NCBI RefSeq assembly: GCF_001619985.1
Contig: NW_017264195.1
Span: forward strand, 1,302,001 to 1,366,000
Direction: 5' to 3'
Source: Xylona heveae TC161
Lineage: Eukaryota; Ascomycota; Xylonomycetes; Xylonales; Xylonaceae
DNA: 64,000 nucleotides
Shown: piece by piece, positions 47,080 to 58,547 of the stretch
Layout: each line of letters begins with the position of its first letter
How positions within the stretch are numbered: position 1 is the first letter of the stretch
The notes under the pieces: model-generated
Database searches by the model: none
What the model was told of the DNA's origin: nothing
What the model saw: only the letters and a program-made list of their open reading frames with translations
Program-made: the position numbers and the translations under genes

Positions 47080-48452
47080 ATGGCAGCTCAAGTTCTGTCC
47101 GCTGCTCCTATCCCCTCCATTCACACCCCTCGGCCTATAATTCGGACACCCACGCCTTCCTCATCCAAGCCAAACAGTACTCCTAGTACTCCCTTTACTT
47201 CCCGTTTCCCCGACGGCATCAAGACATCCGGCCAGCACGCGCCGCTGTACGACTTGCTGCGTCCGTACGAGCAGTTCCCGAAACACATCACGGGACCTAC
47301 AGTATGGAAGGCAGAAGACTACAAAGACCAGCCCGGGCGCTGGACGCATCGGTTCACGCCCGAGCAGATTGAAGAGCTGAGCGATGCCGCTGATGCCTTT
47401 TTGGCAAACGGTCTCCCCTTGACTGGTATCTCAAAGGTATGCCTTCCTCATCCTACCTTTCTTTCTCTCCCACCCCTTTCCTCTTCTCCCCCAAATTTCT
47501 CCAGTTCCCCCTATATACCCTACATATATACCTATACTAAACACCAACGTCGCAGGAAACCTTCCCCCTCCCGCACCTCTCCGCCTTCCTCGAGTCCGTG
47601 CGCTCCGAGCTCGTCGACGGCCGGGGCTTCATCCTCTTCAAAGGCTTCCCGACATGGGCCTGGGGCAACCACAAGTCCGCCGTGGCGTACATGGGCCTGG
47701 GCACGTACCTAGGCTACTTTGTCAGCCAAAACGGCCGGGGCCACGTGCTCGGCCACGTCAAGGATCTCGGCGAGGACCCGACCCAGATCGATAAAGTGCG
47801 CATCTACCGCACCAACGCGCGCCAATTCTTCCACGCCGACGACGCTGATCTCGTCGGGCTGCTGTGCATCGCGCGGGCCCTCGAGGGCGGCGAGTCCGAC
47901 ATTGTCTCCTCCCATCACGTCTTCAACGTCCTGCAGGCCGAGCGGCCCGACGTGGTGCGCACCCTGACGGAGCCTATTTGGTATTTTGACCGCAAGGGCG
48001 AAACCTCCCGCGGCCAAGACGACTATATCCGCACAAGTGTGTTTTATCTCGAGAAAGGAGAAAACGGCAGGGTATATACTAAATGGGACCCCTACTACGT
48101 CCGGTCCCTCACGCGCTTCTCCGACGCGGGAATCATCCCGCCGCTATCCGCGGCGCAGCAAGAAGCGCTACAAGTCCTCGAGCAAACGTGCCTGCGGCTC
48201 GCGCTGCACATGATTCTCGAGGTGGGCGATATCCAGTTCGTGTCGAACAGCCAGGTGCTGCACGCGCGCACGGAATACAAAGACCACCCGCCGACCTCGT
48301 CGTTCCCGCGGCGCCACTTGATGCGCCTGTGGCTGGCGACGCCCGAGGGCGAGGGCGGCTGGAAACTGCCGTTCCATGATAGTTTCGAGAAGAAGAGAGG
48401 AGGGATCCAGGTGGATGATACGCCGCCGGTTTGTCCGCTGGATGCGGAATAG
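47080..48452 (+). CDS. TauD/TfdA-like Fe(II)/2-oxoglutarate dioxygenase
   Basis: A predicted non-haem iron oxygenase of the TauD/clavaminate-synthase-like superfamily, probably cytosolic. Exons 47080-47436 and 47556-48452 give 417 residues. The iron triad is visible as HAD at 212-214 (block ARQFFHADDADLVGLLC) and the distal His355 in NSQVLHARTEY; Arg376 in RRHLMRLWL is placed to bind 2-oxoglutarate. Another conserved block is GRGFILFKGFP. The first 45 residues are Ser/Thr/Pro-rich and may be disordered. The start at 47080 has a good AAACATGG context. Substrate is unknown; fungal members are often annotated only as TauD-like. Confidence 0.85.
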
Positions 48453-49111
48453 CCTTTTTTAACCGCTTTATTTTTTATATCATTTCGAGCTTTCGGTTAA
48501 GAAGAAAATCATTTTAGGGATATCGGATATTGGGAGCGGGTTGGGTTTTTAGTTTTTTTATTGGGAGTTCTGTTATGGCTGGGTTGGGTTTTACCACGTG
48601 CTTGTCACTTGTGTAAAAATATAAGTACATGTCCTTTCATAGACGTGGACAGAAAGTATCATGAAATATATGAAACACATCAAGATTACAACATCGTTAT
48701 GACATGGAGGGCGAGTGGATGAGTGAAGCCTTTGATAGATGGATATGAATGTGTATGCATTGATGGAGTAAAAGTACACTTCTGTATCACGAGATGTCAT
48801 GATCACTAAGACGAGGAAAAGTAGAAAGAGATGAGGGCAGGGGAAAATTTTTTGGAATAATTGAGGGGAAAAGATTGAATAATTTAATAAATGATATCAT
48901 TCTCCAGATTTCCCGGACAAAGAAATATATGATATGAATCGAATGGACAAAAAAGAAATACATGATGGAGATAAAGTGAATAGAGTAATAGCAAACAAGA
49001 AATAGAGAAACACCTCCGATAAATAAAAGAACCCATCAGGTCAATACCATTAGAATCATATCATGCCAAACCATTAACCATTTGAAACAGACAACATCAA
49101 CACACCGACTA
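48453..49111. other. intergenic region between convergent genes
   Basis: 3' flanks of the dioxygenase (+) and Nup159 (-). AT-rich, with A-rich stretches at 48840-49030. No supported gene. Confidence 0.5.
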
Positions 49112-52100
49112 CTATACAGCGTCTGCAGCACCGGCACCTCGGACTTTCGGTCCCGCCTTGACCAGGGCATCTTTGAGCAGGCGACTGACCTCCTTTCGGC
49201 GGGCAATTTTGGCTTGATAGCGTTGTAGATCTTCCGGGTCAAAAGACGCAGCAGCGACGCTTGCGGCGCGATAAGGAGAAGGTGACTGACCAGCATGTGA
49301 TCCCGAGACAGATCCCATGAATCCAGATTTTCGGAAAGACGAATTTGTCAGGGGTGTCTCTTGCAGCCCAGCAGATCCATTGACAGCACTGCCATTGATG
49401 GACGCAGACAATGGGTGCGCTCGAGGTGTACTTCTTGAGCTGTCAGGTGTGTAGAACAGGCCGGTGCCGCTCGTTCGCGGGGTTCCGTACGCGCCTGCGC
49501 CAGTACCAGGCGTACGCGGGGTCCGGCAAGCGCCGCGCGATCTGATCGATGAAGAGAGCGGGTGGTACGAGGACTGGGCCTGTGGAGGTGGACTCGACAT
49601 TCGGCTCCCACCAAACGGAGAAGATTCACGCGAGGATCCAGGCGCACTGCTGTTACTTGTGACCGAAGAGAAACGCAGCTTCCGCATTTGGTTCTCAAGC
49701 ACGTCAATGTCGCCCGATTTGCGCTCCACCATGCTCGTCATTTTGTTGATGGTGTTCATTACCGCTTCCATGGTGGGCTGAGCTTGCGGGCGGGATGTTG
49801 ACAATGCGCTACCGGTCATGGAAGGCGAAGGAGTAGCGCGTCCAGCACCCTGAGCGACAACCTTAGCCTTGAGCACGGAAATACCTTCTTCGACTTCAGT
49901 AAGAAGTTTTTGGAATTTCTGAAGGTCTCTACGGAGATCATGTTGCTGGACGGCTTGCTCGGCGCTGAGCGGGGCCGATCTGTGCATGGCAAGCTCGTCC
50001 GGGTCGGATCGAGCGTCGATGAGTTTCTTGATGTCGTGGTGTTTGGCTCGCAGCCGAACAAGATCTCGTTGCAGCTCGCGGCATGCGTTGAGTTTGCCCT
50101 GGACATCGTGGATACGACCTGATTCAAGATCCCTTTCTAGTTTGGTCTCGGTAAGGGTCAGGTCTTCAATCTCGATGAGGCACCAGCCTTCGGCATCCTC
50201 GAGGTCATCGCGGCTCCGCCCGCCTTCTTTGTAGTTCTCCGTATGGCCTTTAATAAAAGCTTCCAGCGAACGTGCATTGAGGCCGAGCGTGTCAATCATC
50301 GAGTTGATATCTCGGTACACGCGTTCGATTTGGCCGGGAATGCCGGGTTTTTCGACATGTCCAATGTAATCTTGGTGTGCAAGGAAAGGAGAAAGCTCCA
50401 AAGCCCCTTGAACGTCAGTCGAGAGTTCTTCCCGGACCTTTTCGTCTTCACGGTCGCTGAGCTCTTGCTCTTCTTCAGCCCTTCTTGCCAGTTCCGCAGT
50501 TCTTCTCTCTTCCGCTCTCTTCCGCTCCTCCTGTCTTTGAGCGAGATCGTCCGGAAGAGGGGGTTGCACAACCGTTCTTCGAGGCCCTGTCTTTTGCGAC
50601 GGCAGTCCAGACGTGCTGAGAGACGCAAAACCCTCAGCCCTTGTCTTGTCATTTTGTATGCTATTCCGGAACGGGCTTGGTGAGCGTGGACTGGCCTCGA
50701 GCGGCTTTGTGGGCTGCGCGAGCTTTGGTGGCTGTCCAAAACTTCCAAAGAGTGGCTTAAGTGGTGCTTGTTGCTGCTTTTGCTGCTGCTTCGGCTCTTG
50801 GAACCAGCCAGAAGTAGTTGGACTCTCCTCCGATCTGCCATACAAGCTCTGAGAGCTTTGAGCCTGATCATCGATGGGACTGAGATCCTTGCCGACGTCC
50901 ACACCGCTTCCTTCATCGTCAAAAGGCTCTTCTTCCCTCGATTCCGCCTCAGATTCGCGTCGAGCAGGCGACTCTTCCTCGGGTGACTGAGGCACAGACT
51001 CAGCTGTCTCTTGCGGCAGTGGTATATTGTTCGCAGAACTCCTGCGGACGGCTGGTGAAGACGCAAATGGGGAAGACCACGGCACCTCACTCTTTTCAGT
51101 AGCTGGTGTTTTAGCCGATCCTGGCGGCAACGAAGGTGACGGTATTGCTCTATCAACGATCGGGGTTTCCGGCTCCTCTGGTTCACGTTTAACCTCTGGC
51201 GACGAAGGTACTGAAACTGGCGGGGGTGTCGGCTCCTTGGGAGGCGGTGTTGGCTCCCTTCTCGGTTCTTCCACGGGCTTTTCCGTAGGTGGTTGCTCAA
51301 TCGAGTCCTTGACAGGTTCCTCGGGCGTTTCCGCCGGCTTCTCCGGCCCCTTCTCTTGTGGTTCCTCTTTTGGCTTCTCAGGCTCCTTTGCGGCTGGCTT
51401 GATGAATGAAAAGGGCGCTGAGGGCGTCGAGGGCTGGCCAAATATTGACGTGGGCTTACTACTTTGCACCGTAGCAGGTGTTGTTGACGTTTGTGCCTGC
51501 GTACCAAAGAGACCAGTAGTGGCGGGTGGCGCAGTAGGGAGGCCAAAAGTTGGCGCGGCTGGGGCAGCTGCCGGTGTTGTTGGTTCTGGCTCCTTGGGTG
51601 CAGGCTCAGCCGGGATGGCATCGCTGACATCTGCATCCATATCCGCTTCTGGGGCTTCGGACTCGGCCGATTTGGCTGTCGCGGCTTCACCAAGCACATT
51701 TCCAAACCCTGATCCAAACAAAGAGCCATCAGTTGAGGCAGGCTTTTGTGCGTCATCTTTTGCAGTATCATCTCCCTGGAAGGTTGAACCCAGCTTAAAG
51801 CCGCCACCAGATCCAAAAGCGCCGCCAGGCGTTTGGCCTGTCTTGTTACTAGCGCCAAAAGCGCTGTCGTTGGCAGTGGTGCCGGAGAATCCAGTTCCAG
51901 AAGTGCTTTGGCCAAAAATGCTGCCACCTGTACCTTGGTTTTGGGCAGCTGCAGCAAAGCCCCCTTTATTCGCAAATGATGCAAAGCCTGAGCCGGCGCT
52001 AGAAGCACCACTGCCAAAGATTCCTCCGCTGCCGGCCCCAGTAGAGCTTCCAAAAGGTTTAGGCGCTGAATTTGCACCAAGACCAAAACTGCTGGTCTGT

Positions 52101-54075
52101 CCAAACGCTGCACCACCTCCACCAGGTGACGTCGTAGATGCGGGAGCGCCCCATGGCGACGGTCGGTTTCCTAATCCTCCGGGGGTGCCAAAAGCGCCGC
52201 CCTGCGCAGGTGCCCCAAATGCCGTGGATGAGCCAAAGGTAGGCTTACCAAAACCTGGTGCTGCTGTTGGCGATGCTGTGTTATTGCTTCCCCATGGGCT
52301 CGCCTTGGCCCCCAAGCTAGCGGGCGAGCCAAAAGCGCCATTGGTAGCGGGCATGCTCGGAGAGCCAAAGGAAGGCGCAGAAGGTTTCCCAAAAGCTCCT
52401 GCGCCGCCAAAAGAAGAACTTGGAGCCGGGCCGCTGCCGAAACTTGACTGTCCAAAAATTGATTTTGTTGGTTGCGGACTGCTAGCCGCAGCGAATGGCG
52501 AGGCGCTTGCGGCGGGTTGTGGGGTTGCCTGAGCTGCCGCCTGCTGACCGCCGCCAACGATAGTGAGCTCCGGATATGCTGTTCCTTCCCGTACTGATTC
52601 GGAATAAACGAACCACCACGCCGACAGAACACCCTCGTTGTTGAGTACCATGAGCGCTGGCAGCGGTGTCTGTGACTGGTCAATTTCTTCACCGGGAATT
52701 GGACGATCAACCTTTTCCTTGGACGAGAGATCTAGAGCAACACCAATAGGAGACGTATCGGATGCCGTTTCCGACATGGGCAACTGCGCTCGTCGTTCAT
52801 CCTTTGCCATTCCAGTGAGGGTAAAGATGTTGGTAATTTCCCCAGCGGGTAGGTCGCTCGACAGGGGTACACTTGAGCTGGTGAAAAGATTGATATCAGG
52901 AGAAGCGGTAGAGGATACGATCAGGACATCTTGAAGGTTCGGAGGGAAATTTTCCATTCGAGCGATGAAGTGGTGCGGCGGAGAACGGGGGAGGCCAAAC
53001 GGTGGGCACGGGTCGACGAATTTTTGGAAGGCAAAGGATGATCGCTCCTTGTTGCTGGTTACAAGGTTATACGTAGATTCAGGAGTTTCTCCTTCCGGGG
53101 ACGACGTAGGGGTATGAATCGTAAGGAAAACAGACGTGTCGAGCCAGAAAATGGAAGAAACTATACGTCCAATTAGCCCTTTTCCCTTGATCTTGTTTCT
53201 CATTAGTGACATTGCCTTACCGTGTTGATCTCCTTCGAGGGCTGGAGGACGCGGAATCTGTGCCTTTCCGGCGCCATCGGGAGTCATTTGGTAGCATGTA
53301 CCGTCACCAAGACCAGCGACTAGCTGCTTGCCGCGCTTACTCCACGAGACGCAGCTCACACCACTTTTGAGAACCTGGCCACCCGGGCCGGTGACAAAAT
53401 TGCGCTCCTTGAGGTTGGCCATCAATAAGTCCCCAGACGTGGTAACCACCGCGAACAGTTCCGCCTTGTCGACCAACGGGTTGGGGGATAACGCGCGAAG
53501 CGCGGCACCATTGGTTGGGAGCTCAAACGCGGATTGAGTATCGCCCTGCATCAGTGCCTGAACATCGTAGACTGCTAGACCGCCTCCATTCTCTGCCGAT
53601 ATCACGAGATAATTTTCATCCGCGGAGAAGACGAGCTGCGATACGCGCATGCCCAAGTCAATTTTTAGCTGAGGCGAAAAGGGCTTGACAGCTTCGGAGC
53701 CTTCAGCTTTGAACGCTTGCCTAACAGCATCTGTTCCAGCAATGACAATCGCATCAGGTCCAGCAGCAGCTATTAAACCCTTTTTCGAAGCAATACTGAA
53801 TAAATTCGAGGTTGGAGGAGGAAGTGAATCTTCCGGCCAAGGGGAGGGTAATAAGCGGACTTTGGCGTCGCCTGCTAATGAAAGGAAGCCAAGTCCCTAT
53901 GTAGACGTCAGAGACAATGCGCATAATTTCTACATGGAAATCAAGAGGGCAATTTTACCTCTGTCAGAATTTCAGCCAGATCTGAGCCGGTTTGAATGGC
54001 AGGTCCAGAGGCGCTCCCGGGCATGGAGGCAGCAAAGGGAGAAGCCCCAGGAGAGCTTCCAAAGCTCAAAGCCAT
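49112..54075 (-). CDS. nup159: nucleoporin Nup159 (Nup214 homologue)
   Basis: This cytoplasmic-face nuclear pore protein recruits the DEAD-box helicase Dbp5 for mRNA export. The deduced product has 1613 residues from exons 54075-53959, 53896-53221 and 53160-49112. The N-terminus forms a beta-propeller (GLGFLSLAGDAKVRLLPSPW, RVSQLVFSADENYLVISAEN, SCVSWSKRGKQLVAGLGDGT). The middle is a long array of FG repeats (FGQSSFG, GAFGKP, FGSGFGN) followed by a Pro/Glu-rich acidic stretch. The C-terminal third has coiled coils (LTLTETKLERDLESGRIHDV, MERKSGDIDVLENQMRKL) that bind Nup82. The 60-base intron 53161-53220 is a multiple of three and free of stops, so the frame also reads through it; removing it restores the expected DQHVSSIFWL propeller sequence. 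Confidence 0.92.
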
Positions 54076-54441
54076 TATAGAAGTTGGAGATTGAGGCGGC
54101 TGATGTCGAAAAGAATGCGAAATGCTTCGAGCTATCGGAGAAGGAGAGGAGCGAGTATTGTTGACATTGAGCGTTACATGCGGTGAAAAGGAGTGTCGTC
54201 TGGGTGTCGTCGGACTCCCACTAAAGAGGTGAAACGTGCGGTTCAGAATCTTGACGACCTAGCTGCTCAAGCAGAGGTCATAATGTGGATGTACGCAGCT
54301 CTCGTGGGAGAGGTGGTGATGGAGGAACGGGTGAGTTTTCTTGTTGGTGTTTTTGGCTTCAACTTCAGCAAAGTAACTTAACTTAGTTGACTTGGTTGTT
54401 TTGCACTTTTTGGTCGTGCACGTGACCACTGCTGATCTGAG

Positions 54442-54555
54442 TGTGGTATTACATAACGCGTATTTAGATTTTGTTTAGTATAGTCATTTGTTAGCCATTC
54501 TCTATATATATCTTGCTAGCTAGCATAATTTACACAACTTAGGCACAATTCTATA
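54442..54555 (+). repeat. left LTR-like direct repeat
   Basis: 114 bases starting TGTGGTA and aligned over its whole length with the copy at 56499-56607 (about 89 percent identity over 109 aligned bases, plus one 5-base gap). Confidence 0.75.
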
Positions 54556-55021
54556 CGGAGTAATTGGTAGTAGTACAAAAAGCTCTTTTAACAGAAGAAA
54601 ACACTAAATATATCTTATTCTAGTAGTCCAAAGGCTTGATTACTTTTTAAGACTATTTAAGAGATAATTCTACCTCTAGAAGAGTTCTTTTAAGAGTTAA
54701 GACGGGTAGAAACTTTTTCTAAGGACAAAAAGAAAGTAGAGTTAGGACCTGTACGGTATACCACAGTCATCACACAATACTAGAATTTGTATAGCAAGTA
54801 GTGAGGATGATTTTATAGCTTTAGTCCCATTTCATGTCCAATAGCGTTCCTCATGTACATATCATGATATATGAAAGGACTAAATTGACTCTCGTGTAAA
54901 ACATCTATAATTAATCAATAACAAGCTTTTAAGATGGATAACAAGTATAACACCTCTCATTCATAACGTAATTGCATAAACAAACTCTAGAGATAATCAC
55001 CTGATAGTTAATTAACCCACC
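54556..55021. other. AT-rich non-coding interior next to left repeat
   Basis: About 470 AT-rich bases between the left repeat and the kinase stop codon. No open frame of note. It may be residual leader sequence of the LTR element or kinase 3' flank. Confidence 0.5.
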
Positions 55022-56227
55022 TCAGGAACTATGCCACTCCAAAGTAAATCCAAGTCTCTCGGGCTCATCCGAAGAAAGCAGACGAGGTAGTTCACACTTC
55101 TCCAAGTTCTGACAGAATGCTTTTTTCGAAAGGAAATCCTCTGTCAAGTAGGCTTGATCCACATTATAGCTGTTGCTGTTGGGCTCCCTGCCATTGGATT
55201 GTTCGGTGTTTGTCACCTTGCCATTCGTCTGGCACACCAATGTCCACCAGTCCCCAAAGCTAGACCATATCCCATTTATGATGCGGCATACAACCATGTG
55301 CAATTGAGTGATGAAGGTTGTGTCAGGTGGGGTTCCTTCCTGGTTGGTTCTGTAAGTAAGAAGCGTTGCAGTGTGTGCAGCCAATTCCACAACCGTAGCA
55401 TATTTGTTGTGCCAGCACTTGTCGATGATATCGTCAATCAGTGGATCACCATCTAGATTTGGAAATTCCATATTTTGCAAGAAGTCCACGACCTTAGGGC
55501 CATGCTCCTTAGAATCCTCGGTAAGGCATCGATCTTCATAAACCTCAAAGCCATAGTTTATCAAATAGTACAAGGAACCAAGGGCGAACTGCTCTGTTCT
55601 AGGACCCAGGAAGCCGGAAGTCCCACGTTGTCCTTGGTCCGTCTCGTTACCGTTGAGTATTCTTCCATACGGGGCCACACAGGCTTCGAAGTTTGTCCCG
55701 ATTTCTGCCGCACAATCAAAATCGGACAGTTTCAGCCGGTTGCCATCGAGCAGTATATTTTCAGGCCGTAGGTCACCATGAGCGAGATTGAGCGATTCGA
55801 GGAAAGCGACGGCTTGAGCAAGGTCATTAATCCATTCCTTTCGCAGGGACAGAGGCTCCAATTTTTCCACTTTAGTAACTATCCTTGTTTGACAATCCCG
55901 AATATGATTGTTTTGTATCCTAGCAGAAAGGGAGACATCTGGTGATGCAATCAATGGACGCACCAGTTAACTGCCAAGTGGGGCCGCACCTCTCATGTAC
56001 TCAAGGAAGATGCCATTGTCTGAGTAGAAAAAACACTGCACCACAGAGGGACATGGCGGATGTCGCGAGAAGATCTGATAGATTTCGAGTTCCCTATCAA
56101 ACTGCTCTCTCTCAAACTCTCCGGACTTTGGGACCTTGACCACGATGCAACGGTGGACTTTATAGACGTAGGAGATGGCTCCAAACCCGATCCAACGCAC
56201 ACCAGGAAATTGGCACTGGATAGACAT
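55022..56227 (-). CDS. divergent serine/threonine-type protein kinase
   Basis: A 384-residue kinase from exons 56227-55990 and 55938-55022, with a 51-base intron. Visible motifs: a Gly-loop-like GFGAISYVYKV, the ATP-anchoring Lys in IVVKVPK, the catalytic loop HGDLRPENILL (HGD in place of HRD, Asp and Asn kept), and DFD in place of DFG, still with the metal-binding Asp. APYG and GFLGPRTEQFALGSLYYLI fit the activation segment and the alpha-F helix Asp region, though the usual APE is altered. This matches a lineage-expanded group of fungal kinase-like proteins with unclear substrates. The C-terminal 130 residues have no domain I recognise. The frame is intact. It is the sole gene between the two LTR-like repeats, so it may be a captured or carried gene copy. 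Confidence 0.8.
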
Positions 56228-56498
56228 AACAGAACGACGTGAGAAGTGTTATCCTTCAAGAGTAGGTGTGGAAAAGAGCACTCTGTGTTCTAGGAGAGAG
56301 GTGAAATAAAGAGGGAGGAGGCCCGGGGAAATGAGGGGTCTCAATCGTCTAATGCATTCTGATTGGCTCAAGCTTTCTAATTGTCGGACCAGCAAAGTCT
56401 CATTTGTAGTTGTGCACTTTGAATAGATAGATATCACCAGGCGGACAAGCAACAAGGGTTCTTGAGGAGCTACGAGCCACGACCCTTTACAGTTGGTT

Positions 56499-56607
56499 TG
56501 TGGTACTACATAACAAGTATTTAGATTTTGTTTAGTCATTAGTTAGTCATCCTGTACATATATCTTGCTAGCCAGCATAATTTACACAACTCAGGCACAA
56601 TTCCACA
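56499..56607 (+). repeat. right LTR-like direct repeat
   Basis: 109 bases in the same orientation as the left copy, starting TGTGG and ending CCACA, followed at once by TGAG. Confidence 0.75.
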
Positions 56608-56934
56608 TGAGCTCGGGCCCTCCCTTTGCTCTCATTGGTTCGCGCTGACTGTAGAGCTTCAGGCACCGTCGGCGTCGTCACTTTGGAGAGAGAGAGAGAG
56701 TCCTAAGCTACGATTATCATCATCGCCTTTCATCTTCTCCAAAACACATCAACACCATCACCATCGTCGGTTTCTTCTGTCACTTCAGTGGCAGCACGAC
56801 CTGCAGATTTACCAAACGAAAGGTAAAACTGCACACCAACGCTCCGCTCTCACTCCCCATCTCCGGCGTGCGAGCTTAAACCACCACTTCCACTCATCAA
56901 CGCCCATTCATATCTATATCTCTCGTACGCCACC
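56608..56934. promoter_or_regulatory. promoter and leader of pup1
   Basis: 327 bases between the right LTR-like repeat and the Pup1 start, with a short GA run near 56690-56700 and CATCACC-rich leader. If the LTR block is an insertion, it landed just upstream of this essential gene's promoter. Confidence 0.5.
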
Positions 56935-57980
56935 ATGGTTGGCTTCGACTTCTCCAACCACAACCGGAATCTGGCCCTGCATGCCCGGGGTGTCCCTCTT
57001 CCCCAGGCTACTAGCACGGGTACTACCATTGTAGGATGCATATTTGACGGGGGTGTAGTTGTACGTATTCCCAAAAATCTTGAGCCAACCGCGGCTTTAG
57101 CTCCCGAATGGTCCATCTCTTGAGCTACAAATAAAAGTTATTCTCAAAGGATCATCTGCTAACACATCATGCCTACAGATTGCCGCCGATACTAGAGCCA
57201 CGAGCGGTCCCATTGTCGCTGACAAGGTACCTTCTTCTGCCCCACGCATTCACTCCTTCTCCAGAACCCATCTCCCGACGAAAAGACCCATAGAAACTAA
57301 CAACGCGTTTTCCGAAAAAATAGAACTGCGAGAAGTTGCACTACATTGCTCCACAAATCTGGTGCGCGGGTGCCGGAACCGCCGCCGACACGGAATTCAC
57401 CACGGCACTCATCTCATCGAACCTGGAATTGCACTCACTCAGCACCGGCCGGAAGCCTCGCGTCATAACATGCATGACGATGCTGAAGCAGCATCTGTTC
57501 AGATACCAGGGACATATCGGAGCTTATTTGGTCGTTGCCGGCGTGGATCCCACAGGAGTTGGACTCTTCACCGTGCACGCGCACGGAAGCACTGACAAGC
57601 TACCCTACGTGACAATGGGTAGTGGTTCATTGGCAGCCATGTCCGTTTTTGAGACGCAATGGAAGCCGGAGTTGACCCGGGACGAGGCCGTCAAGCTGTG
57701 CGCAAACGCCATCCAGGCCGGTATTTGGAACGATCTCGGTTCCGGATCCAACGTCGACGTCTGTGTCATCACCGAGAACAATTCGACCCTACTCCGAAAC
57801 TACATCACACCCAACGTGCGCGAGAAGAAACAGCGCAACTACCGCTTCCCCAGAGGCACAACGGCCGTGCTTAACGAGAAGGTTATCAAGCGCGAAGATA
57901 TCAGCAAGTACGTCACTGTGCATGAGCTCAAGGATGATTCGGAAACGGCAGTGGCAGAGAAGATGGAGTTGGATGCTTAG
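56935..57980 (+). CDS. pup1: 20S proteasome beta-2 subunit Pup1
   Basis: This is the catalytic subunit with trypsin-like activity in the 20S core. The 276-residue precursor has a propeptide ([19 protein letters not shown]...) cleaved before Thr30 in [14 protein letters not shown]; that Thr becomes the N-terminal nucleophile. Other catalytic features follow: [15 protein letters not shown] (with the conserved Asp and Lys) and [13 protein letters not shown]. Exons are 56935-57060, 57179-57226 and 57324-57980, all in phase 0. Start context CACCATGG is strong. The C-terminal extension after the catalytic fold matches the beta-2 arm that wraps beta-3. Confidence 0.95.
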
Positions 57981-58547
57981 ATGTCTTAGACTTGGTCTGA
58001 ATATGGGTTAGCGAAGCAGTGAGCAATGGGGGTATTCAACTAAATCAGGGCCCCTTTTCAACCTTTTTTTCTCGTCTCGCGGAGAAAGGCAGCGGTGTAT
58101 CAGACGGGCGTTGGGCTTAGCGTTTGAGTTTGAATCCGAACTTGAACTCGAGCTGAAGTCTGTTATGCGCGATTGAAACACTGCATATTATCATATCATG
58201 TCACCGGATGATTTCGTCTGTACTGTACTTTATTTCTTCTTTTTTCTATTTTTCATTTCCAATTTCCATACAAGCTTTCCTTGTTTCCTTTTAACCTACC
58301 TCGCAATAGAAGGTAAACATTTGTGCCCTTAATGTGTCTTCCCTCTCTACCTCTCTTTCTCCATGAATCTCTGCCGCTTCAAAAAATTGAATCGTGAATC
58401 ACGTGTAATCCGAAGCCTGGAGTATGAAGCATGAAGCACAATAACCACATTATATACACAGGGTCGTAGTACCAGTATTATTATTCGTTCATTCATTCAT
58501 TTATCTCGTTCATTTAACGTATTCCGTCATCGGGATGGTTTCAGCAG
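57981..58547. other. intergenic region between convergent genes
   Basis: 3' flanks of pup1 (+) and the unknown mitochondrial gene (-). T-rich near 58230-58260 and an ATTC/CATT run near 58485-58515. No supported gene. Confidence 0.5.

Larger units (their letters stand above)
54442..56607. mobile_element. LTR-bounded block enclosing a host-type kinase gene
   Basis: Two direct repeats of 114 and 109 bases (54442-54555 and 56499-56607) bound a 2.17 kb block. Each begins TGTGG; the right copy ends CCACA, the TG...CA inverted termini typical of LTRs. The same four bases, TGAG, lie immediately outside both ends (54438-54441 and 56608-56611), as a target-site duplication would. Just inside the left repeat, about 13 bases in, is TGGTAGTAGTAC, which looks like a weak initiator-tRNA primer site. 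No gag or pol coding remains, so as a retroelement it is a broken, non-autonomous fossil. The two repeats are about 89 percent identical, so it is not recent. The only gene inside is a protein kinase on the minus strand. Copia or Gypsy origin cannot be decided. Confidence 0.55.
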
